From assembly GCF_017355965.1 (NCBI RefSeq), contig NZ_JAFIQW010000001.1, forward strand, positions 594,977 through 658,976: a stretch of DNA of 64,000 nt, read 5' to 3'. Under the pieces are notes generated by a model. It had not been told where the DNA came from. It worked only from the letters and a program-made list of their open reading frames with translations, and made no database searches. This document shows positions 24,769-33,824 of the stretch, in pieces. The position numbers and the translations under genes are program-made. The stretch comes from Desertivibrio insolitus. Its GTDB lineage: Bacteria; Actinomycetota; Actinomycetes; Actinomycetales; Microbacteriaceae. Position 1 is the stretch's first letter; each line of letters begins with the position of its first letter.

Positions 24769-27084
24769 CTACTCGTCCTCTTCCTCCTCCTGGCCCGGGA
24801 GCGGCGGGAAGAAGCCGCCGTTGCCGTTTCCGTTCCCATTGCCGTTGCCGTTCCCGTTGCCCTGATCCTCCTCGGGCTGCTCGGGCTGCGGCTGCTCGGG
24901 CGCGGGCGCCTGGGTCGGCGCCGGCGACGGCTCGGCGGTCTCGTCGGGAGCCGGGGCGGGCGCCGGAGCAGGCGCGGGAGCCGGGGCCGGCTCGGGCTCC
25001 GGGGCGGGCGCGTAGGTCAGGCCGGATGCCGGCGCGGCGAACGCCTCGCCCCCGTACTGCCCGATGGCGGCCTCGAGCAGCGCGCGCGTCACGCGGTGCC
25101 GCATCGTCGTGCCGCCCGAGACGTCCTGCAGGGAGTAGGCCCCGGTGATGTTGCCGACCCAGGTCGCGGTCGCCACCTCGGTGGTCGCGGCGACCATCCA
25201 GGTCTGCGCCGCGTCATCCGTCGTTCCGGTCTTGCCGAGCACGGGCGCCGAACCGCCAGGGTTCGAGGCCGTGCCGGTGCCGTTCGCGACGACCTGCTCG
25301 AGCGCGTACGCCACGGTGTTCGCCACCTCGGGCTCGATCGCTTGGCGGCACGACGGGGTCTGCCCGCCGAGCTCCTCGCCGTCGGCGCTCACCACGCGGT
25401 CGACGATGATCGGGTCGCAGAAGGTGCCCTCGTTCGCGAACGCCGCGATCGCCGCCGCCATCGTCAGAGGCGCGATCGTGTTGGTGCCGAGCGTCGCGGC
25501 GGGGTTCGTCTCGAGCGGCTCGCCGCCGGCGGTGTGCACACCGAGCGACTCGGCGGTCGAGCGGATGTCGCAGAGGTCGAGCTGCCGGGTCATGTCGATG
25601 TACGCGGTGTTGACCGACTGCATCGTGGCCTGCAGCACGCTGATGCGGCCGAAGGTGGCGCCGCCGGAGTTCTCCGGTGCCCAGGTGCCCGAGTGCCCAT
25701 CGGTGCAGGAGTCCTCGAAGTCGGACAGGTCGAACGTCTGGTTGCGACCGTTGACGGTCTCGTAGAGGGTGTTGCCCGCCGCGAGCCACGACGCCAGCGT
25801 GAAGACCTTGTACGTCGAGCCGGTCTGGAAGCCGCTCGAGCCGCCGTAGGCGTTGTCCGTGGAGTAGTTGACCGCGGTGGAGGTCGGGTCCTCGGCGTCG
25901 CGGCCGGGGTCGTAGTCCTTGTTCTGCACCATCGTCAGCACGCGCCCGGTTCCGACCTCGACGGAGACGTTCGCGCCGCCCAGCTCCAGCTGAGTGCTGT
26001 CGTTCGGCACCGCCGCGTCCATCGCCTGCTGCGCCGTGGTGTTCAGGTCGGTGTCGAGGGTCGTGTAGACGTCGTAGCCGCCGAGGCGCCAGTTGGCGCG
26101 GCGCTCCTCGGGCGTCTCGCCGAACGCGGGGATGTCGGCGACGCTGCGCTGCACGTAGTCGCAGAAGAACTGCGCATCCGACGTCGCAGCGACGCAGCCG
26201 TTCCTAGGCTCGCTGAGCGTCGTCTCGATCGGCGTCGCGATCGCCTCGTCGTACTGCGCCTGGTCGATGTAGCCCTCGTCGAGCATCGAGTCGAGGATGA
26301 AGTCGCGCCGCTCGCGGTTGGCCTCGTAGTTGTCCTCGGTCGAGAGGTTGCGCGAGGCGGGGTACTGCACGATCGCGATCAGGCTGGCCGCCTGCGCGAG
26401 CGTCAGGTCCGCCGCGTTCACCGAGAAGTAGCGCTGGGCCGCGGCCTGCACGCCGTAGGTGGCGCGCCCGAAGTTCGCGATGTTGAGGTAGGCGAGGAGG
26501 ATCTCGTCCTTCGTGTACGTCTTCTCGAGCGCGAGGGCGAGCCGCATCTCCTCGATCTTGCGGCTGGCGGTCTGCGCGACCGCGTCCTCGTACGCCTGCT
26601 CGTCGCCGGACTGCTCCGCCTCGACAATCCAGATGTTGCGTACGAGCTGCATCGTGAGCGTCGACGCCCCGGAGGTGACCTCGCCGGCGCTGAGGTTGCC
26701 GAGGATGGCCCGGGCGACGCCCGCCATGTCGACCCCGTTGTGCGAGTAGAAGCGCCGGTCCTCACCGGCGACGGCGGCGTCCTTGAGGAACTGGGAGACC
26801 TCGTCCCAGCCGAGCTCCTCGCGGTTCTGGTTGTAGACGGTCGCGATCTGCACGGGGCCGTCGGGACCATTCCCCCAGATCACGTTGCGCTGCGGCAGGG
26901 CGCCGACCTCGAGGTAGTCGGGGATGTTGTTGATCGCCGCGATGCCCGTGTTGGCGGCGACGCCGGTGACGGCGACCGCCGGCGCCATCATCGCGGTGAC
27001 GAGCACCCCCGCGATCGCGCTCGTTCCGAGGAGGCCGAGCACCCCCGAGAGCACGCCTCGGCGGCGGCGATTCTCCGTAGCCAT
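24769..27084 (-). CDS. Class A penicillin-binding protein (bifunctional transglycosylase/transpeptidase)
   Basis: This encodes 771 residues. A short basic N-terminus and one membrane segment (about 17-42) precede the GT51 domain with EDRRFYSHNGVD and GASTLTMQLVRN. The transpeptidase domain has SxxK in GSTYKVF, SxN in SVNTAY and KTG in GKTGTT. It polymerises and cross-links peptidoglycan on the outer face of the membrane. The C-terminal 100 residues are low-complexity: Pro-Ala repeats, a Gly-Asn run and an acidic end. It is divergent from the dehydrogenase gene at 27282. Confidence 0.95.
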   Translation of the reverse strand: MATENRRRRGVLSGVLGLLGTSAIAGVLVTAMMAPAVAVTGVAANTGIAAINNIPDYLEVGALPQRNVIWGNGPDGPVQIATVYNQNREELGWDEVSQFLKDAAVAGEDRRFYSHNGVDMAGVARAILGNLSAGEVTSGASTLTMQLVRNIWIVEAEQSGDEQAYEDAVAQTASRKIEEMRLALALEKTYTKDEILLAYLNIANFGRATYGVQAAAQRYFSVNAADLTLAQAASLIAIVQYPASRNLSTEDNYEANRERRDFILDSMLDEGYIDQAQYDEAIATPIETTLSEPRNGCVAATSDAQFFCDYVQRSVADIPAFGETPEERRANWRLGGYDVYTTLDTDLNTTAQQAMDAAVPNDSTQLELGGANVSVEVGTGRVLTMVQNKDYDPGRDAEDPTSTAVNYSTDNAYGGSSGFQTGSTYKVFTLASWLAAGNTLYETVNGRNQTFDLSDFEDSCTDGHSGTWAPENSGGATFGRISVLQATMQSVNTAYIDMTRQLDLCDIRSTAESLGVHTAGGEPLETNPAATLGTNTIAPLTMAAAIAAFANEGTFCDPIIVDRVVSADGEELGGQTPSCRQAIEPEVANTVAYALEQVVANGTGTASNPGGSAPVLGKTGTTDDAAQTWMVAATTEVATATWVGNITGAYSLQDVSGGTTMRHRVTRALLEAAIGQYGGEAFAAPASGLTYAPAPEPEPAPAPAPAPAPAPAPDETAEPSPAPTQAPAPEQPQPEQPEEDQGNGNGNGNGNGNGNGGFFPPLPGQEEEEDE

Positions 27085-27281
27085 GCGGAGGAAGGTAACA
27101 ACGAGTTACAAGAGAACGCTGGTAACGGCCACAAACCGGATGACTCGAAGCCGACGCACCTGGAGACATCCGGAGCCCTTCTGGACGCTCCGCCGAGAGG
27201 CCGCTGCGAAAGCGCGCCCGGTCCCTTGAGACTCCCAGCCAGCCGAATGAGCATGGCGAGGAGGACTCATTTGGAGGTCGC

Positions 27282-28430
27282 ATGCGCGCGATGACGTATC
27301 GCGGCCCGTACAAGGTGCGGGTCGAAGAGAAGGACATGCCGAAGATCGAGCACCCGAACGACGCCATCGTGCGCGTCGATCTGGCCTCGATCTGCGGCTC
27401 GGACCTGCACCTGTACCACGGCCTGATGACCGACCTGCGCATCGGGCACACCTTCGGCCACGAGTTCATCGGCACCGTGCACGAGGTCGGCCCGTCGGTG
27501 CAGAACCTGAAGGTCGGCGACCGGGTGATGGTGCCGTTCAACATCTACTGCGGCTCGTGCTTCTTCTGCGCGCGCGGCCTGTACTCGAACTGCCACAACG
27601 TCAACGCCAACGCGACCGCGGTCGGCGGCATCTACGGCTACTCGCACACGACCGGCGGCTACGACGGCGGGCAGGCGGAGTTCGTGCGGGTGCCCTTCGC
27701 CGACGTCGGGCCCACGATCATCCCCGAGTGGATGGACCCCGAGGACGCGCTCATGCTGACCGACGCGTTCTCGACCGGCTACTTCGGCGCCCAGATCGGC
27801 GACATCCACGAGGGCGACACCGTCGTCGTGTTCGGCGCCGGCCCGGTCGGCCTCGCCGCCGCCCGGTCGTCGTGGCTCATGGGTGCGGGCCGGGTCATCG
27901 TCATCGACCACCTCGACTACCGGCTCGAGAAGGCACGGGAGTTCGCGTTCGCCGAGACGTACAACTTCAACGAGTACGACGACATCGTCGTGCACATGAA
28001 GAAGATCACCGGATTCCTCGGCGCCGACGTCGCGATCGAGGCGGTCGGCGCGGAGGCCGACGGCAACCTGCTGCAGCACATCACCGCCGCGAAGCTCAAG
28101 ATGCAGGGGGGCTCCCCCGTCGCCCTCAACTGGGCGATCGACAGCGTGCGCAAGGGCGCGACGGTCTCGGTGATCGGCGCGTACGGACCGATTTTCAACG
28201 CGGTCAAGTTCGGCGACGCGGTGAACAAGGGGCTCACGCTCCGGATGAATCAGGCGCCGGTCAAGCGGCAGTGGCCCCGCCTCTTCGAGCACATCAAGAA
28301 CGGCTACATCAAGCCGAGCGACATGATCACGCACCGCATCCCTCTCGAGCACATCGCCGAGGGCTACCACATGTTCTCGTCCAAGCTCGACGACTGCATC
28401 AAGACGGTCGTCGTCCCCAACGCTTCCTGA
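27282..28430 (+). CDS. Zinc-dependent alcohol dehydrogenase (formaldehyde dehydrogenase-like)
   Basis: This encodes 382 residues. The catalytic zinc site is built from ICGSDLH and GHEFIGTVHEVG; the structural zinc lobe is CGSCFFCARGLYSNC with four cysteines. The NAD-binding motif is FGAGPVGLAAARSSWLMGAG. The C-terminal half resembles the threonine-dehydrogenase/glutathione-independent formaldehyde dehydrogenase branch. A GGAGG site near 27271 precedes the ATG. The gene downstream at 28442, 11 bases after the stop, is probably co-transcribed. The exact substrate is not determined from sequence. Confidence 0.88.
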   Translation: MRAMTYRGPYKVRVEEKDMPKIEHPNDAIVRVDLASICGSDLHLYHGLMTDLRIGHTFGHEFIGTVHEVGPSVQNLKVGDRVMVPFNIYCGSCFFCARGLYSNCHNVNANATAVGGIYGYSHTTGGYDGGQAEFVRVPFADVGPTIIPEWMDPEDALMLTDAFSTGYFGAQIGDIHEGDTVVVFGAGPVGLAAARSSWLMGAGRVIVIDHLDYRLEKAREFAFAETYNFNEYDDIVVHMKKITGFLGADVAIEAVGAEADGNLLQHITAAKLKMQGGSPVALNWAIDSVRKGATVSVIGAYGPIFNAVKFGDAVNKGLTLRMNQAPVKRQWPRLFEHIKNGYIKPSDMITHRIPLEHIAEGYHMFSSKLDDCIKTVVVPNAS

Positions 28431-28441
28431 GAGGAGCACCC

Positions 28442-29002
28442 GTGGCCTACACCGCCGAGAAGCCGGTCCCCCCGCCCTCCTCCGACGAGCTGCGCGCGCG
28501 CATCCCGGGTTGGGGCGCCGACCTCGACCCTGCCGACCGGCCGTCGTTCCCCCGGGAGAGCCTCGACCTGCGCCCCGAGGGCGCGCACTGGGACTTCCCG
28601 GAGCGCCAGGAGCCCGACGGCCCCCGCGAGCGCTCGGTCGAGCACAAGTTCCTCACCCCCGTGTTCGGCACGGCGCAACCGCTGACCGGGATCTCCGGCG
28701 TGATCCGCCGCTACGCCTACGACCGCTTCAGCGAGGGGCGCGCCGCCCACTGGCTGCTCCTCATCGCCGGCGACCGGGTCGATGCGATCGAGTCGCACCT
28801 GAAGTCGTTCGCGACGTTCCGCCCCGACAATCCGATCACCGAGACGGGCCTGATGGCGGAAGTGAAGCGTCATCCGATCCGCTCCCGGTTCGGCCGCGGC
28901 CGTGCCGACCTGCGGCACACCTGGATCGACCCGATCCTCGTCGCCGGTCCGTGGGTGCTCACCGGATGGCTCGTGCTGAAGGTGCTGCGCCCCAAGCGGT
29001 GA
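28442..29002 (+). CDS. Conserved hypothetical protein paired with the Zn dehydrogenase
   Basis: This encodes 186 residues from the GTG at 28442, which has GAGAGGAG upstream. The first part is proline-rich and charged; the middle (GISGVIRRYAYDRFSEGRAAHWLLLIAGDRVDAIESHL) looks folded; one membrane segment lies near the C-terminus (PILVAGPWVLTGWLVLKVL). The close spacing to the dehydrogenase gene suggests one transcript and a shared role. I recognise no domain name. It could anchor or help the enzyme at the membrane, which is speculation. Confidence 0.75.
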   Translation: MAYTAEKPVPPPSSDELRARIPGWGADLDPADRPSFPRESLDLRPEGAHWDFPERQEPDGPRERSVEHKFLTPVFGTAQPLTGISGVIRRYAYDRFSEGRAAHWLLLIAGDRVDAIESHLKSFATFRPDNPITETGLMAEVKRHPIRSRFGRGRADLRHTWIDPILVAGPWVLTGWLVLKVLRPKR

Positions 29003-29095
29003 GTTCGACCGATGGTGCGCCCCACGCCGGTCGGGCGGGACGCACCACCCGTTGTGGGGCGCGCCGCCCGGGCGGCTGCCGCTTAGCATGACGAG

Positions 29096-29527
29096 GTGAT
29101 CGAGACGGTGGCGCAGCCCGGCGACGAGCAGCGCCCCGTGGTGCGGCGCACCTCCGTCTGGTTCGAGGTGATCGCCTTCGGGCTGCTCGCGGCCTGCGGC
29201 ATCGCGATCACGGCCGCGGCGAGTCATCCGATCGACGCGCGGTTCACCCTCGCCCTCGACCAGTGCGGGGTGAACGACCGGCTGCGCGCCGTCGTCAGCG
29301 CGCAGGGGCGCTCGCTCTACCTCGACACCGCCGGCGAGACGATGGGCAACCCCGGACTCGAGATCGCCGAGACGCAGTGCGTGCTGGAGGCGCTCTCGGT
29401 GCCCGACAGCGTGCAGCAGCGCATGGCGTCGGAGAACGACGGCGAGCACAGCGCCATGTGGGCGGGGCTCGAGGCGAACTGGACGCACCGGCCCGGCACG
29501 GGCCTCGACGTGCAGCTCAGCTTCTAG
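29096..29527 (+). CDS. Hypothetical membrane-anchored protein
   Basis: This encodes 143 residues with one membrane segment near residues 22-42 (VWFEVIAFGLLAACGIAITAAA) and a mainly extracytoplasmic C-terminal part. The GTG at 29096 lies 8 bases after TAGCAT, a TANNNT -10-like hexamer, suggesting a near-leaderless transcript. The gene converges on the phosphatase gene and overlaps its stop by four bases. No family is recognised. Confidence 0.6.
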   Translation: MIETVAQPGDEQRPVVRRTSVWFEVIAFGLLAACGIAITAAASHPIDARFTLALDQCGVNDRLRAVVSAQGRSLYLDTAGETMGNPGLEIAETQCVLEALSVPDSVQQRMASENDGEHSAMWAGLEANWTHRPGTGLDVQLSF

Positions 29528-30882
29528 GCGCTGCGCCGCAGCGCGACGACGGTCACGTCGTCGGGGTGATCGACCGAGCCGGTCAGGGTCGAAACGCGGG
29601 CGACGAGCTCGCGGGCGGAGCGCGACTCGGCGCTCATCGAGGCGACGGCCTGCAGCGCCGCCTCAGTCGTCGGGTAGAGGTCGAGCACGCCGTCGCTGAC
29701 GCAGACGAGCGTCTCGCCCGGGTTGAGGGTCAGCGTCTCCGTCGTCCAGTCCAGGTCGAGCCCGAGACCGATCGGCGCACCGGTCGCCGGGAGGCTGCGC
29801 CAGCTGCCGTAGGGGCCGACGACGAGGGCGAGGCCGTGCCCGGCGTCGGCGTAAGTGATGCGCCCCTCGTCGGGCCAGAGCCGGGCATGGAACGCGGTGC
29901 CGAAGGTGGTGGCGTCGGCGAACTCGGAGGAGATGCCCTCGTCGGCGCGGCGGAGCGCGGCGACCGGGTCGGGCTCGTTCCGCGCGCTGCGCAGCAGCGA
30001 GCGGGCGGTCGCGGCGACGATGCCGGCCCCGACACCCTTGCCCATGACGTCGACGAGGGTGAACGCGTAGCCGCCCGCCACCGGATACCAGTCGTAGAAG
30101 TCGCCGCCGATGACCTTTGCGGGGAGGCACTCACCGACGAGCTCCCAGCCCGGCAGCGGCGGCTCGTCCTGCGGCAACAGCGCCTTCTGCGTCTCGGCCC
30201 CGCGCAGCAGGTTCTGCTCGTAGTCGCGCTCGCGCACCTCGAGCTTCTCGTACCGGCGCCGCGCCTGCGACGCGACCTCGTTGATGACCAGGGCGACGAT
30301 CGTGTAGATCACCGCGGTGAAGAGGCTGCGGAGCAGCTCCGTCGGCGACGTCAGCCACGCGCCCGACGTGAGGATCGGCAGCAGCACCGTGATGAAGGCG
30401 CCGATCGCGGAGTACGCGATGTAGCGCCTACCTTCGTTCAGCGCGAGCCAGACGACCACGAGGATGACGATGCCGGCGTAGATCGAGCCGTTCGGGCCCG
30501 TGCCGGAGCGCAGCAGCGCGAGCGCGACGATGTCGAGGGCGAGCACGACGTTGTGCCAGTGCGCGAGGCGGGGAACGCGGTCGACGACGACCGCGAGCAC
30601 GGTGGCGAGCACGAGCACGCCGAAGCCCCAGTACGCGGCATCCGGGAACGCGAAGCCGGCCGACGGCACGATGATCACGAGCACCGACGCGACGGCGATG
30701 AGCGCGAGCACCGGGATCTGCCGCAGCAGGCTGTAACCCTCGCCGCGCAGCGCCGACCGGATGACTCGCGCGATCACCCGATCGGACTTGCGGGCCGGAG
30801 CCTGCAGCGGGTGCGGCGGTGCCGGCGGAGCGGGCTCCGCCGAGGACGCCGAGTCGCGCGGCGCCTCGTGTTGCAACGCCAT
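29524..30882 (-). CDS. Membrane-anchored SpoIIE/RsbU-type PP2C phosphatase
   Basis: This encodes 452 residues. About six membrane segments (residues 58-200) are followed by a short coiled stretch and a PP2C domain with GGDFYDWYPVAGG, VDVMGKGVGAG, YADAGHGLALVV, SDGVLDLYP and DDVTVVALRR. These keep the metal-binding aspartates, so it should be active. Such enzymes dephosphorylate anti-anti-sigma factors. The ATG at 30882 is chosen because GAGGTGGGG directly precedes it and because a longer frame upstream lacks coding features. No partner switch genes lie next to it. Confidence 0.87.
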   Translation of the reverse strand: MALQHEAPRDSASSAEPAPPAPPHPLQAPARKSDRVIARVIRSALRGEGYSLLRQIPVLALIAVASVLVIIVPSAGFAFPDAAYWGFGVLVLATVLAVVVDRVPRLAHWHNVVLALDIVALALLRSGTGPNGSIYAGIVILVVVWLALNEGRRYIAYSAIGAFITVLLPILTSGAWLTSPTELLRSLFTAVIYTIVALVINEVASQARRRYEKLEVRERDYEQNLLRGAETQKALLPQDEPPLPGWELVGECLPAKVIGGDFYDWYPVAGGYAFTLVDVMGKGVGAGIVAATARSLLRSARNEPDPVAALRRADEGISSEFADATTFGTAFHARLWPDEGRITYADAGHGLALVVGPYGSWRSLPATGAPIGLGLDLDWTTETLTLNPGETLVCVSDGVLDLYPTTEAALQAVASMSAESRSARELVARVSTLTGSVDHPDDVTVVALRRSA

Positions 30883-31078
30883 CCCCACCTCCGACGTCCT
30901 GGCTACCCGCCCGATCGTATCGGGCGCGCCTCTGAGGAACCGCCGCTTGACGCGGCGCACTACTGAATGTGTCGAGCGCAAGGGGATGTTGCGAAGTCCG
31001 CGGTACGCGGCAAAGTCCTCCCCAGAACCCCGAGGCCGGCCTCCTCGCGGCCGGCGCAACCCGAAACGAAGGATCGCC

Positions 31079-32467
31079 ATGACACTCGACACTCCCCTCG
31101 CCGCCGGGCCCGGCGCGCTCAAGCAACGCTTCTCCGATCTCGTTTTGCTGCCGGGCGACGCCGGCTTCGACGAGGCCAACTCACCCTGGGACCTCTCCGC
31201 CCTGCAGCAGCCCGCCGCCGTCGCCGTCCCGCGCACACCGGACGACGTCGCGGCGATCGTCCGCGCCGCCGTCGAGGCCGGACTGCGGATCGCACCGCAG
31301 GGCACCGGGCACGGCGCCACTCCCCTCGCCCGCCGGGACCTCACCGACGCCGTGCTGCTGCGCACGACCGCGCTCACCGACGTCGCCATCAACCCCGAGC
31401 GCCGGGTCGCCCGCGTCGGCAGCGGCGCGATGTGGGACCAGGTGGTGAGCGCCGCGGCACCGCACGGACTCACCGCGCTGCACGGCTCCTCCCCCGACGT
31501 CGGCGTCGCCGGCTACTCCCTCGGCGGTGGCATCGGCTGGTACGCCCGCAAGCACGGGCTCGCCGCCGACAGCATCCTCGCCGTCGAACTCGTCACCGCC
31601 GACGGGCGCGAGGTGCGGGCGGATGCCGAGAGCAACCCCGACCTGTTCTGGGCGCTGCGCGGCGGGGGCGGTAACTTCGGCGTCGTCACCGCGCTCGAAC
31701 TGCGCCTCTTCGAGATCCCCGACGCCTACGCGGGCATCATGCTCTGGCCGCTGACCCGGGCCGAGAACGTGCTGCGCGAGTGGGTCGACTGGACGCGCGC
31801 CGCGCCGGAGGAGGTCACGACGTCGCTGCGCTTCATGCGGATCCCGCCGCTGCCCTTCCTGCCCGACTTCCTGCGCGGCCGGGAACTCGTCGTGCTCGAC
31901 GGCGCGGCCCTCGGCGACGACGCGTTCGGCGCGGAGCAGTTCGCCCGGCTGCGGGCCCTCGACCCGGAGATCGACACCTTCGGCGGCATGCCAGCCGCGG
32001 CGATCACCCGGCTGCACATGGACCCGGAGGAGCCCAGCGCCGCGATCGGCAACTCGCTGACCCTCGGCGAGCTCGATGCCGAGGCGCAGCGCACCCTGCT
32101 CTCGCTCGTGGGGCCGGGCGCCCGGTCGTCGCTCGTGTTCGCGGAACTGCGGCAACTGGGCGGCGCGCTCGCCCGGCGCAGCGAGAGCGCCGGCGCGCTC
32201 GGGTCGCTCCGCGGGCAGTACGCGGGCTTCTTCATGGGCATGGGGGTGACGCCCGAGATGGCGGCCGCCGCGGAGGCGGATGCCGCGGCGATCGTGCTCG
32301 CGATGGCGCCGTGGGCCGCGGGTGGGTGCTACCTCAACTTCGCCGACGAGGAGCTCGACCCGCGCAACGGATTCGACGAGCAGTCGTGGGACCGGCTGCG
32401 GCGCGTGCGTGCCGAGTGGGACCCGCGGGAGGTGTTCGTCGCGAACCACCTGATCCCCGCCGCCTGA
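31079..32467 (+). CDS. FAD-linked oxidase (berberine-bridge type)
   Basis: This encodes 462 residues of the PCMH/VAO flavoprotein fold. The FAD pyrophosphate loop and possible covalent site is APQGTGHGATPL, where the histidine takes the place of the 8-alpha-His linkage seen in the family. Further FAD contacts are SPDVGVAGYSLGGGIGWYARKHG and WALRGGGGNFGVV. The C-terminal BBE segment is CYLNFADEELDP and WDPREVFVANHL. It oxidises an alcohol, sugar or similar substrate with O2; which one is unknown. AACGAAGGA precedes the ATG. Confidence 0.88.
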   Translation: MTLDTPLAAGPGALKQRFSDLVLLPGDAGFDEANSPWDLSALQQPAAVAVPRTPDDVAAIVRAAVEAGLRIAPQGTGHGATPLARRDLTDAVLLRTTALTDVAINPERRVARVGSGAMWDQVVSAAAPHGLTALHGSSPDVGVAGYSLGGGIGWYARKHGLAADSILAVELVTADGREVRADAESNPDLFWALRGGGGNFGVVTALELRLFEIPDAYAGIMLWPLTRAENVLREWVDWTRAAPEEVTTSLRFMRIPPLPFLPDFLRGRELVVLDGAALGDDAFGAEQFARLRALDPEIDTFGGMPAAAITRLHMDPEEPSAAIGNSLTLGELDAEAQRTLLSLVGPGARSSLVFAELRQLGGALARRSESAGALGSLRGQYAGFFMGMGVTPEMAAAAEADAAAIVLAMAPWAAGGCYLNFADEELDPRNGFDEQSWDRLRRVRAEWDPREVFVANHLIPAA

Positions 32468-32501
32468 AGCGCGGCTCGACGCTGCAGGGGTGGCCGCACG
32501 G

Positions 32502-33824
32502 TCACCCCTGCAGCGCGAGCAGCACCGCGAGGCTGAGGGCTCCCCCGGCGAGGATGATCGCGATGTCGGGCAGCCGGCCCGTGCGGTGCACGAGGGCCGC
32601 GAGGAGCGCGAGTGCGAGCACCCCCACGATCGCGAGAGGCCCCGGCACGCCCGCCTCCCCGGCGATGCGCAGTCCCGAGTGCACGATCGAGACCGCCACC
32701 GAGGCGAGCAGCCCGCAGATGACCGGGAGGATGTAGTCGCCGAGGTTGCGCACGAAGAGCGAGTTGCGCGCGCGGTCGTAGCCGGCGAGCGCCCCCAGCG
32801 CGACGACGCAGCACACGCCCGTCGTCGTGAGGAACGCGGCCGCCGCGAGCGCGATTCCGAGCGCCGCGCCGCCGACATCCGAGCCGACCGCGTACGACAC
32901 CGCGGAGGCGAGCTTCACGAGCGTCGGGCCCGGCAGCGCGTTCGACACCGGCACGATCTGCCCGTAGAACACGCTCTGCTCGACGAGGCCGCCGCTGACG
33001 AAGAAGCCGTCCGCGACGCCCGTGTAGGCCTCGCCGCCGCCGAACGACGACAGCGTCGAGAACCCGACGAGCCCGAGCAGCGCGCCCGGTTCCGCGCCGA
33101 GCAGGAACGCCCCGCCGATCGCGACGACGACGAGCGCCGCGGCGAGTCCCGCGCCGACGAGCGCGCGTCGCGGGTCGGACGGCCGCCCCTCTTCGCGCTC
33201 CCCCGGCCCGCGGCGCAGCCGTTGCACGGCGGAGACGACCGCGATCACCGCGATCGCGAGCACGACGAGCTGCAGCGCCGAGAGTTCCGGCACGTCGGCA
33301 AGGCGCCGCCCGGTGACATCCGTGACCAGCAGGAGCACCTTCTCCGTGCCCGTCAGCGCGAACGCGGCGAGCGCGATCAGCGCGTATGCGACCCCTCGGC
33401 CGCGCAGCACCTTGGCGACGTAGCGGTAGAGCAGCACGAGGATGAACGCCGTGATGCCGATCGAGGCGTACTCGATCGTGCGGATGCCGGTCGGCCCGAG
33501 CGCCGCGAAGAACGCGAGCAGCGCGACGGTGAGCGCGGCACCCGGCAGGCTCACGAGGATCGCGCCGAGCACGGCCGTGACCGGACCGCCGACCTGCACC
33601 CCGGAGAGCGCCGCGAGCTTGGTCGGCAGGGCGCCGGGCGTGATGTTCGCGATGACCGTGTCCTGCGTGAACGTGCGCTCGTCGAGGCCGCCGCGACGGC
33701 CGACGAGCTCGCGCTCGAGCACGGGGATCAGCGCGCTGCCGCCGCCGAAGCCGATGACGCCGACCTTGAGCATGCTCGGCAGGTGGCGGTGGCGCGGACC
33801 CGTGGCATCCGCGCCCTCGGTCAA
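32502..33824 (-). CDS. chrA: Chromate transporter ChrA (long-chain CHR family)
   Basis: This encodes 440 residues with about ten to twelve membrane segments in two homologous halves. Each half opens with the CHR motif: KVGVIGFGGGSALIPVLERE in the first and STLSSFGGGEAYTGVADGFF in the second. The repeat NITPGALPTK and PVSNALPGPTLVK marks the proline-rich second motif. Such proteins export chromate or act on a related anion. The TTG at 33824 overlaps the galM stop (TTGA), so the two genes are coupled, an unexpected partnership. Confidence 0.88.
   Translation of the reverse strand: MTEGADATGPRHRHLPSMLKVGVIGFGGGSALIPVLERELVGRRGGLDERTFTQDTVIANITPGALPTKLAALSGVQVGGPVTAVLGAILVSLPGAALTVALLAFFAALGPTGIRTIEYASIGITAFILVLLYRYVAKVLRGRGVAYALIALAAFALTGTEKVLLLVTDVTGRRLADVPELSALQLVVLAIAVIAVVSAVQRLRRGPGEREEGRPSDPRRALVGAGLAAALVVVAIGGAFLLGAEPGALLGLVGFSTLSSFGGGEAYTGVADGFFVSGGLVEQSVFYGQIVPVSNALPGPTLVKLASAVSYAVGSDVGGAALGIALAAAAFLTTTGVCCVVALGALAGYDRARNSLFVRNLGDYILPVICGLLASVAVSIVHSGLRIAGEAGVPGPLAIVGVLALALLAALVHRTGRLPDIAIILAGGALSLAVLLALQG

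Noticed and set aside
24622..27294. 890-codon open frame on the plus strand
   Set aside because: It is antisense to the class A PBP, whose catalytic motifs are all on the minus strand; the frame is a high-GC shadow.
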